NCBI GenBank assembly: GCA_964019055.1
Contig: OZ025207.1
Coordinates: 26,259,617-26,323,616, forward strand
DNA from: Anthopleura xanthogrammica
Taxonomy: Eukaryota > Cnidaria > Anthozoa > Actiniaria > Actiniidae
DNA: 64,000 bases
Direction: 5' to 3'
Made by a program: the position numbers and the translations under genes. Shown piece by piece: positions 1 to 11,853 of this stretch (positions are counted from its first letter, which is position 1; each line of letters starts with the position of its first letter). The notes under the pieces are model-generated. The model had not been told where the DNA came from and ran no database searches. It saw only the letters and a program-made list of their open reading frames with translations.

Positions 1-666
1 TGACCCTGCCCATTGGGTGAGCCTAAAATATCATGACCCTCCCCCTGCACAGATAATACCTACCAAAACAACTGAAATAAGACCTGTCATTGAACATATA
101 TATCCAGAAACCCTGAATATTTATATACCTAGGAAATGATGAGTGTATGTAAAAGCATCTTTCTTTGATATCAAGCGACATGCCTTTAACCATGAATGAG
201 AATGGTGGCAGTAATAATTATGATTATGATGATGATGATGTCAATAGCAGTGCTACGGCATATACGGTGATGCTGAGCATTCTTTATAGAGACAACTTTA
301 CATTAATTTGTTTTATAGCTTTTATCTTACTCTTGTAAACAAGTAAATCAATATTGTCTTTAAGTTAAGACATCATTGTTCAGGGGATTTTTTGGCAAGG
401 GTAAGGGTAATGATCACCTATGGGCGGAGCATCAAGGGGGGTTTGGAGGCATGCCCCCCCCACGAAAATTTTAAATTCAGAGAACCACGGAAATGCGATT
501 TCCATTGTTTTGAGGGGCATCTGCAAGAGCATAAATTCATGTGACCCTCCCCTTTTCACTGCCTATTTTTTCATGACCCTCCCTTTTCAGGGGCTCAAAA
601 AGTTATGACCCTCCCCCTTTTTCCACCCCCCCCCCCCTTTCCCCCTGCTAATTTCTGACCAGTCCC
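1..666. mobile_element. Nonautonomous TIR element, left end cut by window
   Basis: This is a second copy of the element at 62751-63192. Positions 1-126 match 62838-62973, and about 440-666 match 62975-63192. The right terminus ends in CCAGTCCC followed by TTA at 667-669. About 310 bp between 126 and 440 is absent from the other copy. The interior is a series of GACCCTCCCC-type subterminal repeats on both sides of a G-rich centre. No coding capacity is visible. The flank beyond the right end also matches the other copy for about 35 bp, so the two may have been copied together with flanking DNA. Confidence 0.7.
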
Positions 667-669
667 TTA

Positions 670-2189
670 CTTTAAAAAGTAACTCACGGAAGCCAATATT
701 AATATAACTTGCATCAAAACATAGAAAATTCACTTAGGAAAAAAAAAAAAAAAAAAGAAAGTTGTCAGCAGTAGTGCCTTTTAAAAATGTTTTCTAAGTA
801 CTCCTCCCGGTACGGATAATTCTTTTACTCGTTCCCAGTTTTCTCTGCCATCTCGTTCCAGCTAAGTTACCAAAATGGCGATTTTTCGAGCAGATGTTGT
901 TGGCCTCAAGAAAAATCATGGTTCAGCAGAAGAAGCTGACTCGATTTATTTAGCTTGCTTAAATTGCTTGATTATCCCTTGACAGCCCTGTAAACGTAGT
1001 CTGCGATGGGTTTCAAATTTCTTCCAAAAATTTAACCTGATTTAGAGTCATGTGAAGGAGATTTTTAGGGCTGTGCTTGCTAGGTAATATAACATGGTGT
1101 ACGGGAATTGTTAGAGAAAATCTATCTATTGGAATTCAAAGTTTCCGTAGTCGTACTCAGCGATAGCTATATTATACTATAAAAATATTTTTGTACATGA
1201 ACTTATTGATGCATCGTTTAAAAAAGTCCCACTCGTGTGTTCAGAAACCTAAGGCGAAAAATGCTGAATCTCTCTCTAGACATTGTCAGGAACTACTAAA
1301 GACAAACAGTAAGTTACAATATTTATTCAATATTCGCGCTGAAAATCGACAATTTCAAAAATATCCATGCATTGTCTTATACTAAGCGGTAAATGTCGCT
1401 TTGTTCGACGTTCTAGAATTCAATGCAAGATTTTCTTTTGAATTCTAGCCGTTGCGGAGAGAGCCGCTATTTTTTACCCGTATTGTCGGCTCAGAATTAC
1501 TCCGCGCGATAGGAAAATCGCGATACAAAACTTATTGAGATATTTAGCCTACAATACGGATTATATTGACGGCGTTCGAAGAAAAGATATCTCATAAAAT
1601 ATATTGAATATCTTTTCTCCCAAATAGCCGCCAAAATAAACCCGTATTGGCGGCTCAAAATCGCAATAAGTTAAAGGTAGACCCTAATTCCATTGTTTTG
1701 TGTCTATTGGACTATTATTGCACTTTAACAAGCAGTTTTTATTTCGCGGGTTAAGTGACTTCACTCTAGTGAGTTCACTATGACCCGTAAAACAAAGTGT
1801 TCTTATAAAAGTGTAATAGTTCGTATTACGCTAAAGTGTATTTCACTGGTTTAAGGGAACCGCTGTATGAAAACCACTCTATTGAATTGACTGTAGCATA
1901 AATTAGCACTATTTAGTACTATTTAGTTTGCACGCTTTTAGTATTTTTACTTCAGCAATCACATAAAAGTGTTACTGTATTCAGTATTCGTGGTGGAAAA
2001 TATATTTGGTGTAGGTGGAAAGGCAACCCGCTCTTTTGTGAATTCGATGACATTATTTAAGAGTAAACTCAGCCCCAATTAAAAATGATGATTGATACAG
2101 TTAAACTTTAGAATTTCTTTTCGTTAGATTTCATGCTCTACAGTCACTCGATATGATTTTTCATATGTATAATTGCTCAGTCGTATCCA
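670..2189. other. Intergenic, no gene seen
   Basis: AT-rich sequence with a poly-A run near 740. The stretch 1380-1460 resembles parts of the later intergenic blocks (compare 12160-12220 and 53630-53700), so this is a diverged outer copy of the array's spacer. The motif CCCGTATTGTCGGCTC at about 1479 recurs inverted near 9605. A short open frame starting at 874 (34 codons) is not supported by any recognisable domain. Confidence 0.5.
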
Positions 2190-2606
2190 AGAAGAATGGA
2201 ATTTTTCGAATGGCTTTTTATCCTTAAAGATCAATGATGGCCCCTTTTTTTCAAACTCCTAGACCACCTCTGATACTCATACAAAAAACCTAGTGTGGGC
2301 TTCCTGTGGGTAATGCGGAAAATTTGAAATCCAAAAAGTGTCGTCAAAAAGTAGCAAATATTCTGACGCGCTAGACTTCAAGACTTAGAACTAGTTGATA
2401 TATCATACATTTTTTCCTCGTTAATTGAAAAATGAAGTTCCAAATATATAGGCCAATGGACGCGGTTGTTTATTGAAATGTATTAGACAAACCGTCAAAA
2501 GTGTTTGTATTGAATCTTTCCCACACACATATTGTGATGTCAAACTTGTTACAACAAGAACAGTATGACCACATGGTGTAAATTGTGGTTTTACTTACCA
2601 GATGAA
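2190..2606 (+). repeat. Orphan copy of the leader/promoter block, truncated
   Basis: Homologous to the leader blocks of the five genes, but the match stops inside the leader exon right after AAGCTAAGTGTAG, before the splice donor. No coding exon 1 follows before the next complete leader block at 4380-4629. It is best read as the remnant of a lost array unit, or as the left edge of a duplication. Confidence 0.7.
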
Positions 2607-3290
2607 GCTAAGTGTAGTAAATCTGAGACTGAGATCATATATAGTGAATATCAGGTTAACATTCAAAACCGGTGCATACATCACATTATCAATGGCAAAG
2701 CTGTATCCATAGCAACAAAGCGATATGTATGAGCTTGATACACTTAAAGTTAAAAGATCGCTCGAGCTAATTTTATTTAAGTTATCTTCTTCAGCATAAA
2801 CAATGAAAAATATTATTATTAAGATTATTAAAAATTATAGCAATAACAATGAAATCAGATAATGAAGAAGTCTTAGAGCTCGCGTTCCTCATTGTGAGCA
2901 CCGAGGAACGAGTTATGACCACGAGGAACGCAGGTTCATGATGAGACGGGATTGATTCTAATTCTGTCTATTTTATATGTGCTTATGCGTACCATTTTGA
3001 TTATGGTGCAATGCTAGAAATATCACAAATTTCTGCAACGCACTTCAATGGACAACGATATCTGAAAAGGAAATGACAAGTTTAATAATATCATAAATGA
3101 TAGATGTAATATAGAAATAGAAATACGAGACGAAACATATATCCAATTATATACCTACAGATACATACATGTATATATCATTTTAATTATTTTAAAATTT
3201 TAATTATTTTAATCTTTAAAAAAAATTATATCAACTGATATTTCGGATGTTAGAGTCATTCCAATATACTTGTGAACTATACTTAATTAG

Positions 3291-3470
3291 AAAAAACCTA
3301 CTAATGGTCTATCACCAATCGAGCCCTGTGATTGGCTGAGCTACTAGGGGTCTATTAGTGATAGACCTCTAGTAGCGAAAAGCGCTGGTTTTGAAAACCA
3401 AAAAATATATATTTAAAGCAAAATCCAAAACTTTTTGCATCCTTTTATTGGACCGATTAGTAGGTTTTTA
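3291..3470. mobile_element. Small inverted-repeat MITE
   Basis: Ends are AAAAAACCTACTAATGGTC on the left and the near-perfect reverse complement GACCGATTAGTAGGTTTTTA on the right, 180 bp apart. An internal arm (GGTCTATCACC / GGTCTATTAGTGATAGACC) adds further pairing. Noncoding. Confidence 0.65.
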
Positions 3471-3474
3471 CTAA

Positions 3475-3581
3475 AACAATTAGACCTCTCGCCCTCATGG
3501 CCTACGAGTCAATAGCCCATTCGGCCTTCGGCCTCATGGGCTATTGACTCGTAGACCATTCGGACTCGAGGACTAATTGTT
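3475..3581. mobile_element. Palindromic MITE
   Basis: An almost complete palindrome. The outer arms are AACAATTAGACCTCTCG and CGAGGACTAATTGTT. The inner arms are CTACGAGTCAATAGCCCAT and ATGGGCTATTGACTCGTAG, around a GGCCTTCGGCC core. It abuts the MITE at 3291-3470. Confidence 0.75.
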
Positions 3582-4379
3582 AATTAGACAACTAGAGCCG
3601 GTGATTCTCATGAACCCGTGAAATACACTTTAGCGTATTACGCACTACTTCACTCTGATTCTTTAATTTTGTATGCTGTTGTCTGTATCTGACTAAATAT
3701 TCACTTTAATTAGTACACTTTGTTTCACGTGCAAGAGTCTAACTAAACTCTAGCTAAAAGAAAAACAACTCTACTATACTCCCCCCCCCCTCCCCCTATT
3801 TATGTCTACGTGTAAATAAAGATTAAGATTAAACCCAAGGTCGTAAGGCCTTTTTTATTGTCTTTTCTCGCTATTTTCGTTACAAGGGCAGTTTGATGGC
3901 GATAAAACTTTGCTCCGGTAAAGAAGAGGACACAAGACAAAGTGTGGGACTTTTTCAAAACCCTGTAAAAAATCGGCTTATATTCACACATTAACAGTAT
4001 AATATACTCATTGCAGATCTTGAGCGTGTAGGGAGGGATAGGGGCTACCTCTCTCCTTTGTGAATATGAAGACATTAATTGTTCAATGTCGACTAAGCCC
4101 GAATATTTAAGATGACTGATACCAATACGTTTTTAGTCAAGAGAAAAATTGATGAAAAAGCGATGAAATTTTGTTAGGGATCAATGATGCCCCCCCCCCC
4201 CCCCCCTCCTTTCATACTCCTCGATCAACTTTGATATTTACAAAAAGGACTAGATTGGGCTTCCTGTGGCGTAAAGCGGAAAATTTCAAAACCAAAAAGT
4301 GTCATAGTTAGCAAATATTCTGACGCTCTAGACTTCAAGACCTAATTACTAGTTGATATATTATACACTTTTTCCGCGT

Positions 4380-4629
4380 TGTTAATTACAAAATACAATT
4401 TCCAAATATATTGGCCAATGGGAGTTGTTTATTGAAATGTATATGACAAACCGTCAAAAGTGTTTGTATTGAATCTTTCCCACGCACATATTGTGATGTC
4501 AAACTTGTTACAACAAGTAAAGATGACCACATGGTGTAAATTGTGGTTTTACTTACCAGATGAAGCTAAGTGTAGGTCATTGTCTGTTAGGACATCTTTG
4601 ACCAAGGATCCAGATAACACATCGTACAG
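4380..4629 (+). promoter_or_regulatory. Conserved promoter and untranslated leader exon, gene 1
   Basis: One of five near-identical blocks, one upstream of each CTHRC1-like gene. Shared elements include a CCAAT-containing GGCCAATGGG, TATATGACAAACCGTC, TTGTGATGTCAAAC and an E-box CACATG. A 70-nt candidate leader exon at 4560-4629 is preceded by TTACTTACCAG and followed by the donor ACAG|GTAGGT. The next acceptor is TTCACAG| at 5377, just before ACAAAATGAGG of coding exon 1. Transcription start is not visible. The opposite strand also carries a donor-like GTAAGT, but its partner acceptor is lost in this copy (TACG instead of TAAG), which favours the plus-strand reading. Confidence 0.65.
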
Positions 4630-5383
4630 GTAGGTGATGGGGGATTTCAGTTTTAGTTGACATGATACGTTTATATAACAAGGGAAACTAACGATAATGA
4701 TCATCTAGAGAATATATACGATGTAATTGGTTTTAATGGTTGTCTTTTCCACATCGAATAAGAGTGCTTTGTTTAAGGGTTTTAAAATTATCAGACAAAC
4801 AGGGAAAGGGATAGCTTTCGACAGAATTATATTGTTTGAGACAAGCAAACCGAACTAAGCAAAGTTGGATTAATTAGGAATAAGGGATAACGCTCGGTAG
4901 AATTTCAGGGCGTGAGGGACAAGAAAACTGGATACCTCTAAGATGGTCAGGAGAATGAAAATTAAAAAATAAAATTTGACAAATCCTCTTTTTATAGTTG
5001 TGAACAAATTTAGTACTAAACACTGGTTTCCTACACTCTACTGAGTGAAAAAACCAGAGAGCCTGAAAACAAACGTGACAAGAGAGAAAAAACAACAATT
5101 TAGATAGGCAAAGCTTAAAAAACGACGTATAGTTGAAGGACGGTATTGGAATCGCTACCGTAGGTGACCAACCATTACAATGATGAAAATTTTCAATTGC
5201 GGTCAAATTGATATTATATATTTTTTTGAATTGCGAAATATTTTTAAAGTTTATTCCTAAAGTTTTAAAGTTAAAAAAAAAATTACAAACGATGTGTGTT
5301 GAGATATCGATAATGTTATGAACAAGGCAGAAGTTTTATAAGTCTTCTTATTTCTTTTTTCGATTTTTTATTCACAGTACAAA

Positions 5384-7884
5384 ATGAGGTTCTTCGTTGT
5401 CGTGCTACTCGTGTATTTGGGTGTGTTTGTTTTTCCCGCCATCAAGCCGGCGTGTGGACAGAAAAACAAGCCAGCCAGACAGGTAAGCTAATGATTCTAT
5501 TCAAAGTTAGCGTTGATTTATAAACTAAGTTAAAATAATTGAATCGTTTCAGAACCAGTTTTCCTGGTTCATATTCTTTTATTTATCTTATTTCAAAATT
5601 TAGAGATACCCTTATTCTAATGCGTTTATGAGAAGAACAAACTTACAAAGTTAGAAAAAAAACTTCTAAATTTGGCCTCATGTTGCGTAACGATAACGTC
5701 ATCATAGCGAAATTTTACAATTGTGGTAAAATGTTTAACGGCATATAATGCGATGAATAGTAAGATAACACGATTATACTGGCACTTTCGTGGTCAGTTA
5801 TATATTATTTTTGTTTTAAAAATTAGAGCGGCATATTTTTACTAGCTTTAGCATCCCACACGGAAAATAATGTTTATTGATGTTAAATAATCAGTGACAC
5901 ATTCGTCATAGTGGGTTTACTGGTCATAGCAAGGGGTTCATCATCTACGGTCTAGGGGCCGACTAACCTCTCCCTTAGGCTTCGGCCGAGCTTCCTGATA
6001 AGTCTGTAATTCTTCCCGGGATAGCGGTGTTGGGGCCGAAATCTGCAGCGTAGCCGTAAGTCCATAGGACGGTTCAGAACTCGATGTCTGGAAGTATGGT
6101 CCTGGTTAATCAATTTTAAAAATGATCTCAAATCAAAAATAATCTCAGGACCATTTCCGAAGACAAAACCGTAAGAGTGGCTCTGGTTCTTAGTAGATGA
6201 CCACATAAAGTACCTTTCTGGAATTAAGCCGATTTAACTTAGCTGGATCGAATCCAATGCAAGTTTAATTCTTTAACTACCTTTGTATCCTCCTATTGAT
6301 TTCGTGCAATTGCTTTCAAATCAATCAGATTGAATTGTGTGATTACCTCGTGTGTGACATACAGTTCAGACTAAGATGTTTATTTTGCTAAGTTTGTTCG
6401 TTTCGGATGCGTGTAACACGGGCGAATCCAGGGAGTGTCCATTTGTGCACCGGATAACCCCAGATAAATCTGAGTACAAATTCAACAACTCAGACGTTAC
6501 TAGTATTTATCGTTACTTTTTCATTTCGAACACCCCTTACAAATTTATTGATCCACCCTTTGGTGTAACATAAATAATCATTGAATGTATAAAAAACAAT
6601 TTCTAGGATATTTGTTGGTTGCTATGGCAACGCCAATGTACACCATTATGAACCTAGTCCGAAATTTGGCATAAAAATGTAATCGATCCAGCTGTAGTAG
6701 GACTAATCATTTGCAGACTTTGAATCAGAAGTGTTATTAGTAAACCTACCAAGAACGACCTTTATAAAAAAAAAATATCATTTTTCTAATATTTTTTTTT
6801 CGTGGGAATTCATATCTCTGAAAGCATGATTGCCATCTTTTATTTAGCCCAGGTCAGACTTTTCCTGTTTAGCGGGTCGTCCTGGTATCCCCGGTCTCCA
6901 CGGTAAACCCGGTGCTTCTGGGCGAGACGGACGAGATGGCAGAGCAGGTATTCAAGGTAAACGAGGTCCTCGAGGGTTTGATGGGACTCCAGGGAAGCAA
7001 GGACCACCCGGAGGTTCTGGTGCACCCGGTCCCAGGGGACTTAGGGGTCCAAAGGGAGACATTGGACCAAAAGGAGAGAAAGGAGAGCCTGGTGCGAGAG
7101 ATCTTTCAACCTATTCGAACTGGAAAGAATGTTCGTGGAACAACCTCAACGAGGGGAAAGACAACGGGCTGATCAGGGTATGTACATTTTTTGAGTAAAT
7201 TGCTTATAATTGATTACCTAGTATTTCTATGAGTCTATGAGATAGAGGGTCTGTGTGTGCCGTAAGTTAGAAAACTGTAAAAGGTTATTATGTATCCCCC
7301 CTTAAATAAAGTTATTTTATTGTATTGTATTGTATAGACAGGGACCGCGGAGCAGGGTGGGGGGGGGGGGGGGGGGGGGGGGGCTATAGCAGTTCAGATC
7401 AGGAGCTTACTTGGTTTATAGGATCTTATCTTTTAAGTTTTTCTTTCATATTTTCCCCACTCCTGTTATATGTAGGATCACATATTCTACAATGTTGTAC
7501 TTGACTCTAATTCACATATACCTTTCTCAGAGTTGTGTTTTCCAGAAGAACTACACTAATTCCATCCTCCATGTGTACTGGAATGGTAACTTAAGGATCG
7601 CTAGCTGTAACAAATGCTGCAAGCGCTGGTTCTTAACGTTCAACGGTGCTGAATGCATGGCTCCTCGTGCAATAGACGGTACCTTATATATGAAAAAAGG
7701 TGTGGGTCACGAAATCCTCCGTGTCCGCCATATTGAAGGTCACTGTGACAAGATCCACAAGGGACATGTTCGTGTTGGCTTCAATGTCGGGAACTGTGCC
7801 GGGTATGGAAATGCTGACGCCTATACCGGGTGGAACTCGGCCAGCCGTCTGTTCGTAGAGGAGGTACCCAGGCCACAGCCATGA
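5384..7884 (+). CDS. CTHRC1-like secreted short collagen, paralogue 1
   Basis: Three coding exons: 5384-5482, 6848-7177 and 7531-7884, all phase 0 with GT-AG borders, giving 260 residues. Residues 1-25 are a hydrophobic signal peptide. Residues 43-117 are 25 uninterrupted Gly-X-Y triplets. These are followed by the NWKECSW motif. Residues 144-260 form the globular CTHRC1-type domain, with [14 protein letters not shown], an HIEGHC stretch, NVGNC and [13 protein letters not shown]. By family knowledge, such proteins are secreted glycoproteins that trimerise through the collagen stem and act in extracellular-matrix or Wnt-type signalling. The role here is inferred. The start is the first ATG after the acceptor TTCACAG and is identical in all five genes. 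A polyadenylation signal AATAAA lies at 8034. The second residue of exon 3 is Cys, as in its paralogues, but the following Tyr is Gln here (VFQKN). Confidence 0.92.
5944..6105. other. GC-rich conserved intronic block, copy 1
   Basis: A GC-rich island in an AT-rich intron, from CTACGGTCTAGGGGCCGAC to ATGGTCCTGG. The same block occurs in intron 1 of all five genes, twice in gene 2. A hairpin pairs GGCCGA with TCGGCC across the first 45 bases. A minus-strand open frame of 84-87 codons covers it in genes 1 and 5 but is not preserved in genes 2-4. It could be an old repeat, an intronic regulatory element or a structured RNA; I do not recognise it. Confidence 0.5.
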
Positions 7885-8259
7885 TATCGTCACTCGTTAC
7901 CAGTCCCTATAGCTCATTATTCAGTATTCAATCAGTCTGGCTGTTAATATTCTATTGATAACCAGACTGAATGAATAGTGAATGACAAGTGATGTAAAAC
8001 TGATTAATTAAGAAACTAAGCCACATCGATAAAAATAAAGGACATTAGATGACTAAGATAATGCTGGAAGTAGCTGACTCACTCTTGACAGAAAATAAAA
8101 AATCAGCCTCAACCATACATTGTAAATTACTTATTGTTGGGACAATCTAAACAAGATCCTATAGAAGTACTTAATTCAGTGATGTATTTAATGATTAAGT
8201 AGGCTATTCAGGAAATATGCAGCAATAAGAACCCTTTACTACTGCTATGGCCCACAACA
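7885..8259 (+). other. 3' UTR and flank shared with gene 5
   Basis: This stretch matches 59655-59960 plus 62592-62690 closely; the match is interrupted in the gene 5 copy only by the 2.6-kb transposon. It includes the AATAAA at 8034. Genes 2-4 have a different, mutually similar 3' flank. It marks genes 1 and 5 as one lineage. Confidence 0.7.
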
Positions 8260-9920
8260 ATCACAGCAAAACATGAAAACACACAGCTAAACAATACCCA
8301 GCTAATCTGAGAAAACATATCAGCCAATCAGAATCGAGAAAATTTGCAGAACTGAAGTGTCATCCTAAGTAGCCAGAAGACTCCGGAAACGGTTAATTCT
8401 TATAACGTATTGCGATTTTGATTCGCTAATCCGGGTTGATATTGGTGGCTAGTTGGGGAAAATATAATACGTATTGACCGTAGTCGCGAAAACTTTGAGG
8501 AACTGTAGTTTGATTTTCTTTTGACAATTTACTTTACATTTTTTTTTACATTTAAGAGGAAATTCCATTGTATTAATTTTAGTTGATTCTGAAATCACCG
8601 TCTTTTTTTAGGTGAATGCATGCAGTTGTATGTATTTTAGAAGGGAAATACGTGACATAACCGGGGTCAAGCTAGAAAATCGTCTCTCTTTGAAATTGAA
8701 CAGAACCTGTCAAAATAACAGAAGTGGATTAGAAAACCCCGCACTTTTCTGAACATTTTGATATATAATTCATAGTAGTGCGTTTAAAATTTTCACCGTC
8801 TTTTCGCTGATTTTATAAGCTCATTCTATCCGTTAACCTATACATTTGCCTCTTACGATATCGTAAGACTCATAGCCTCGAAAACACAAGGTGGTGGCTA
8901 GCTAAAGAATAGTAGATTTACCGAGTCATTAGGATGTTGTTTCACGCTTTACTTGTGCTTATAACTTTTTAAGCACAGCCTTTTGCTTCGCACAAAACGC
9001 TGAGGACCAAAAAGAGCAAATGTTCCAAATGAATGGACATTTTTTTCCGATGAACTGGAATCTCCAAAACTAAGTACCAATAACTAATTTAATTGGAAGA
9101 TGAAGATATTTATGACTCAGATAATATGCTTTATTTTTTTAAATTTTAGTGCATGTCAATTTTCTAGCCGTTTGCTTTACCGAGTAAACTCACATTTTCG
9201 AGTTTACGAAAAAAGTATTTTTTTTTTTTATTGAACCGTTTGGTTGAACTGGGATTAAATTCATTATTCTACTTTGTAGAATAAATGTTTAATAAAAGAA
9301 TAAATGATTATAAACTTGTTTTGTCATTCAAGCAAATTCTACATCAACCATTGAGGTTTCATAGATCGAAAGCTTCAGCTTGAGTGATAACAAATTGTAA
9401 CTTATTTTTCACTCACCTGTGTCAGAAAGTTGAAGACGTATAGCACACGATTTCACTAATCATTGTACCGCTTCATAAGGCAATAATTTGTGTCATAAAA
9501 CTTGTAAAACTTGAGAAAAAATGAACTTTTCTGTCATTGTTGCATTCAGAAGCAGAAATCGATACCAAAAATTATATCAAAAAAAAGCCTATCACACGCA
9601 GTAATTCTGAGCCGACAATATAGGTTTATATTGGCGGCTCTCTCTCGATCAAACTTATAGGAGAATCGCGATATTTTCTCACTAAATGATGAATATCATA
9701 CTTATTTTATACAAAATATCAATAACTTCTCCTGAAAATCTAGATTTATCTCAGATATATATTTTTGTAAGCCTATTAGCATAAAACTGTAAGCATAAAA
9801 GTGTTACTGTATTATTCATGGTGGAAGAGCTATGGGAAGGGGGGAGGGGGGGGGGGGGGCAACCCGCTCTTTTGATGACATTATTTAAAAGGGAAACTAA
9901 GCCCCAATAAAATATGTCTT
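8260..9920. other. Intergenic, no gene seen
   Basis: AT-rich sequence without a recognisable gene. At 9605-9650 an inverted copy of the CGGCTC-rich motif found at 1460-1500 and 1640-1660 occurs. A poly-G tract lies at about 9840-9859, next to GCAACCCGCTCTTTT, which also follows the motif near 2020. Confidence 0.4.
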
Positions 9921-10199
9921 GATTGATACAGTTAAACTTTAGAAGTTCTTTTGGTTAGATCTTACAGTGAACTGTTATACTTTTTCACACATATATTTGC
10001 TCAGTCGTATCCAAGAAGAATGGAATTTTTCGAATTGCTTTTTATCCTTAGAGATCAATGCTGGCCCGTTTTTTTTCAAAATCCTAGACCACCTCTGATA
10101 CTCATACAAAAACCTAACGTGGGCTTCCTGTGGGTAATGCGGAAAATTTCAAATCCATAAAGTCTCGTCAAAAGTAGCAAATATTCTGACGCGCTAGAC
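9921..10199 (+). repeat. Orphan 5' half of the leader/promoter block
   Basis: Matches the front half of the leader blocks (compare 2090-2370 and 4130-4330), from GATTGATACAGTTAAAC to GACGCGCTAGACT. It then stops before the CCAAT and leader-exon part. No coding exon 1 follows. A relic of an array unit downstream of gene 1. Confidence 0.65.
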
Positions 10200-10519
10200 T
10201 ACTAAGAAAAAAACGCTTTGCCCACTGGTAAAGCATCTCAAGATCTGGCAAATTTGAACGTGTTCATTTAAAAAAAAGTAGAGTTACAAGCCGTGAAAAG
10301 TGGTGAAAATTTACAGGGGAGAAGCGTCAATTTTTTCGTAAATTTTTGACACATTTGAAAGCCAATAATTCTGGTTCTTTCATTCAATCACGGTCGAATT
10401 TGCCAAAATTACTAATCTTGAGATGCCTCAACAGAGGGAAAAACTTTTTTGCTAATTAGATTTAAATTCGAGACTTAGCCCAGTCCCTTGCTCCTTTTCG
10501 AAGAGTCGTGGGATTTAGG

Positions 10520-10703
10520 TTTATTTGATTAGTTGCTTTTTGAGAAGGGAGGAAAGGCAGGGAAACCTTGGAAAACCCTCGAAGCACAGGAGTGGACCAA
10601 CGAAGAACCCTACTCACTTACGACACCGAGCTCACCGGGGCTCGAACTCGGGTCGCCTTGGTGGATGCAAGCGCTCTCACCGCTACGCCACCTGTGCTTC
10701 GGC
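10520..10703 (-). mobile_element. tRNA-derived SINE copy
   Basis: Reads on the minus strand. A tRNA-like head has an A-box-like GGTGGCGTAGCGG and a B-box-like GGGTTCGA variant (plus strand CTCGAACTCGG). The body carries the reverse complement of the GGAGAGAACCAACAAAC-type core; here GAGTGGACCAACGAAG. One of seven related copies in the window. Confidence 0.7.
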
Positions 10704-10704
10704 C

Positions 10705-11036
10705 CAAATATGTTTTCTAACAAACCGGTAAAATACCAAGCCCTAATATGCTTGAGTTGGAAAATCAGAGTTTTAATTTTTTTAATGAAAAAAAAAAATG
10801 ACCTTCGTTATAGCTGACGACGTGTTACTATGGTTACGTTATACCTGATCAGTTTCATAATAAATGAATCCAAATGTGTTTTCTAACAAACCGGTAAAAT
10901 ACCAAGCCCTAATATGCTTGAGTTGGAAAATCAGAGTTTTAATTTTTTTAATGAAAAAAAAAATGACCTTCGTTATAGCTGACGACGTGTTACTATGGTT
11001 ACGTTATACGTGATCAGTTTCATAATAAATGAATCC
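10705..11036. repeat. Two-copy tandem duplication, 166-bp period
   Basis: The segment starting CAAATATGTTTTCTAACAAA is repeated almost identically at a period of 166 bp, with only a few differences (a T/G near the start, one A fewer in the poly-A run, CCTGATC versus CGTGATC). The low divergence implies a recent duplication. Noncoding. Confidence 0.85.
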
Positions 11037-11095
11037 TAAACTCATGAACTTTAATATGGTTGGTCTATCAGATATTAGTCTGTACACTACTAGCT

Positions 11096-11140
11096 ACTGG
11101 TACACCCGGTTCTCGGGGACCATAGGGTCCAAAGGGAGTG
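11096..11140 (+). pseudogene. Relic of a CTHRC1-like collagen exon
   Basis: About 45 bp match the 3' part of collagen exon 2 of the array genes. The frame reads GTPGSRGP, a TAG stop, then GPKG. The match begins and ends abruptly inside the exon, and the right edge joins directly to the intergenic block that follows every unit. It is a fragment of a lost paralogue or a recombination scar, not a functional exon. Confidence 0.75.
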
Positions 11141-11764
11141 AATAAAAACAATATCAGCTCTTTTAACATGTAATAATTTGCTTATTACACATTTAGGGTT
11201 GATTTTATAGTATTATATACTGCGAGATTTTAGGGGACGGTTAACCGTGAAGTGATATCGTATTAATTCACTGATATGGTTTTTATTCAAGGCTTTTTTT
11301 TCGTGGATATCGAATCTTAATGTGTAATAAACTTTTTTATTACACATTTGGGGTCGATATCCGTGAAATCCGTGTTTTCCTGAATTAGCTATCTTTTCAT
11401 ATGGACATAATAAATTAAACATATTAAATTATATTTTGGAATATTATGAGATAAAGTCCCCGGTTCGCACGTAGTAAAAAAATAAATCTTTTTCTTTCTG
11501 TTGACAACATGTGATTTCCACTTCCTTCCTACTAATGGCCCTATATGAGGCTGACTACGAGAACGAGAGATTGAGAAGAAGACGAAGAGGAGAATAAGGT
11601 TAAATTTGGAATACGTGAGTATGATAGGTAGCAGATGACGGAAAATATTACAAACATGGGTTAGTGAACAACTTAAAAGATAGTAAGAGTGCTTTGAGAA
11701 CGATGCAATCATGATACCAATATTTACTTTCTACTTATTCACTGCTTTTTTATCAGTTCTCGTC

Positions 11765-11853
11765 TTTGAGGGCCACTTCCATAAACACAATGAATATCTT
11801 GTTATCCTTCACTGCACATGAAAACTATTGTGTTTATGGAAAGTGACCCTCAA
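11765..11853. repeat. Foldback hairpin in spacer A
   Basis: The arms TTTGAGGGCCACTTCCATAA and TTATGGAAAGTGACCCTCAAA enclose about 30 bases including GTTATCCTTCACTGCAC. The same hairpin is present in all four spacers (22134, 36935, 52190). It is therefore older than the array expansion, and is probably a small MITE. Confidence 0.75.

Larger units (their letters stand above)
2607..4129. other. Intergenic with two foldback MITEs
   Basis: No gene seen. It contains two short inverted-repeat elements, annotated separately at 3291-3470 and 3475-3581. A poly-C tract lies near 3781. Several minus-strand open frames here have no recognisable domain. Confidence 0.5.

Noticed and set aside
874..981. 34-codon ORF starting ATGGCGATTTTTCGAGC with a good start context
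   Set aside because: No continuation by splicing that I could support and no known domain.
5952..6206. Minus-strand 84-codon ORF over the GC-rich intronic block
   Set aside because: Open in genes 1 and 5 only; the homologous blocks in genes 2-4 have indels that break it. No recognisable domain.
6376..6573. Possible small secreted-protein ORF ([13 protein letters not shown]) in intron 1 of gene 1
   Set aside because: The gene 5 copy at 56768 is frameshifted after about 20 codons, so the frame is not conserved.
6840..7025. Minus-strand and alternate-frame ORFs over collagen exon 2
   Set aside because: Shadows of the Gly-X-Y repeat; they recur over every exon 2 for compositional reasons.
7361..7383. 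Poly-G tract in intron 2 of gene 1 as a G-quadruplex element
   Set aside because: A single homopolymer, absent from the paralogues; length may be a sequencing or assembly artefact.
7684..7893. Minus-strand ORFs over exon 3 in all five genes
   Set aside because: Antisense shadows of the conserved CTHRC1-like domain.
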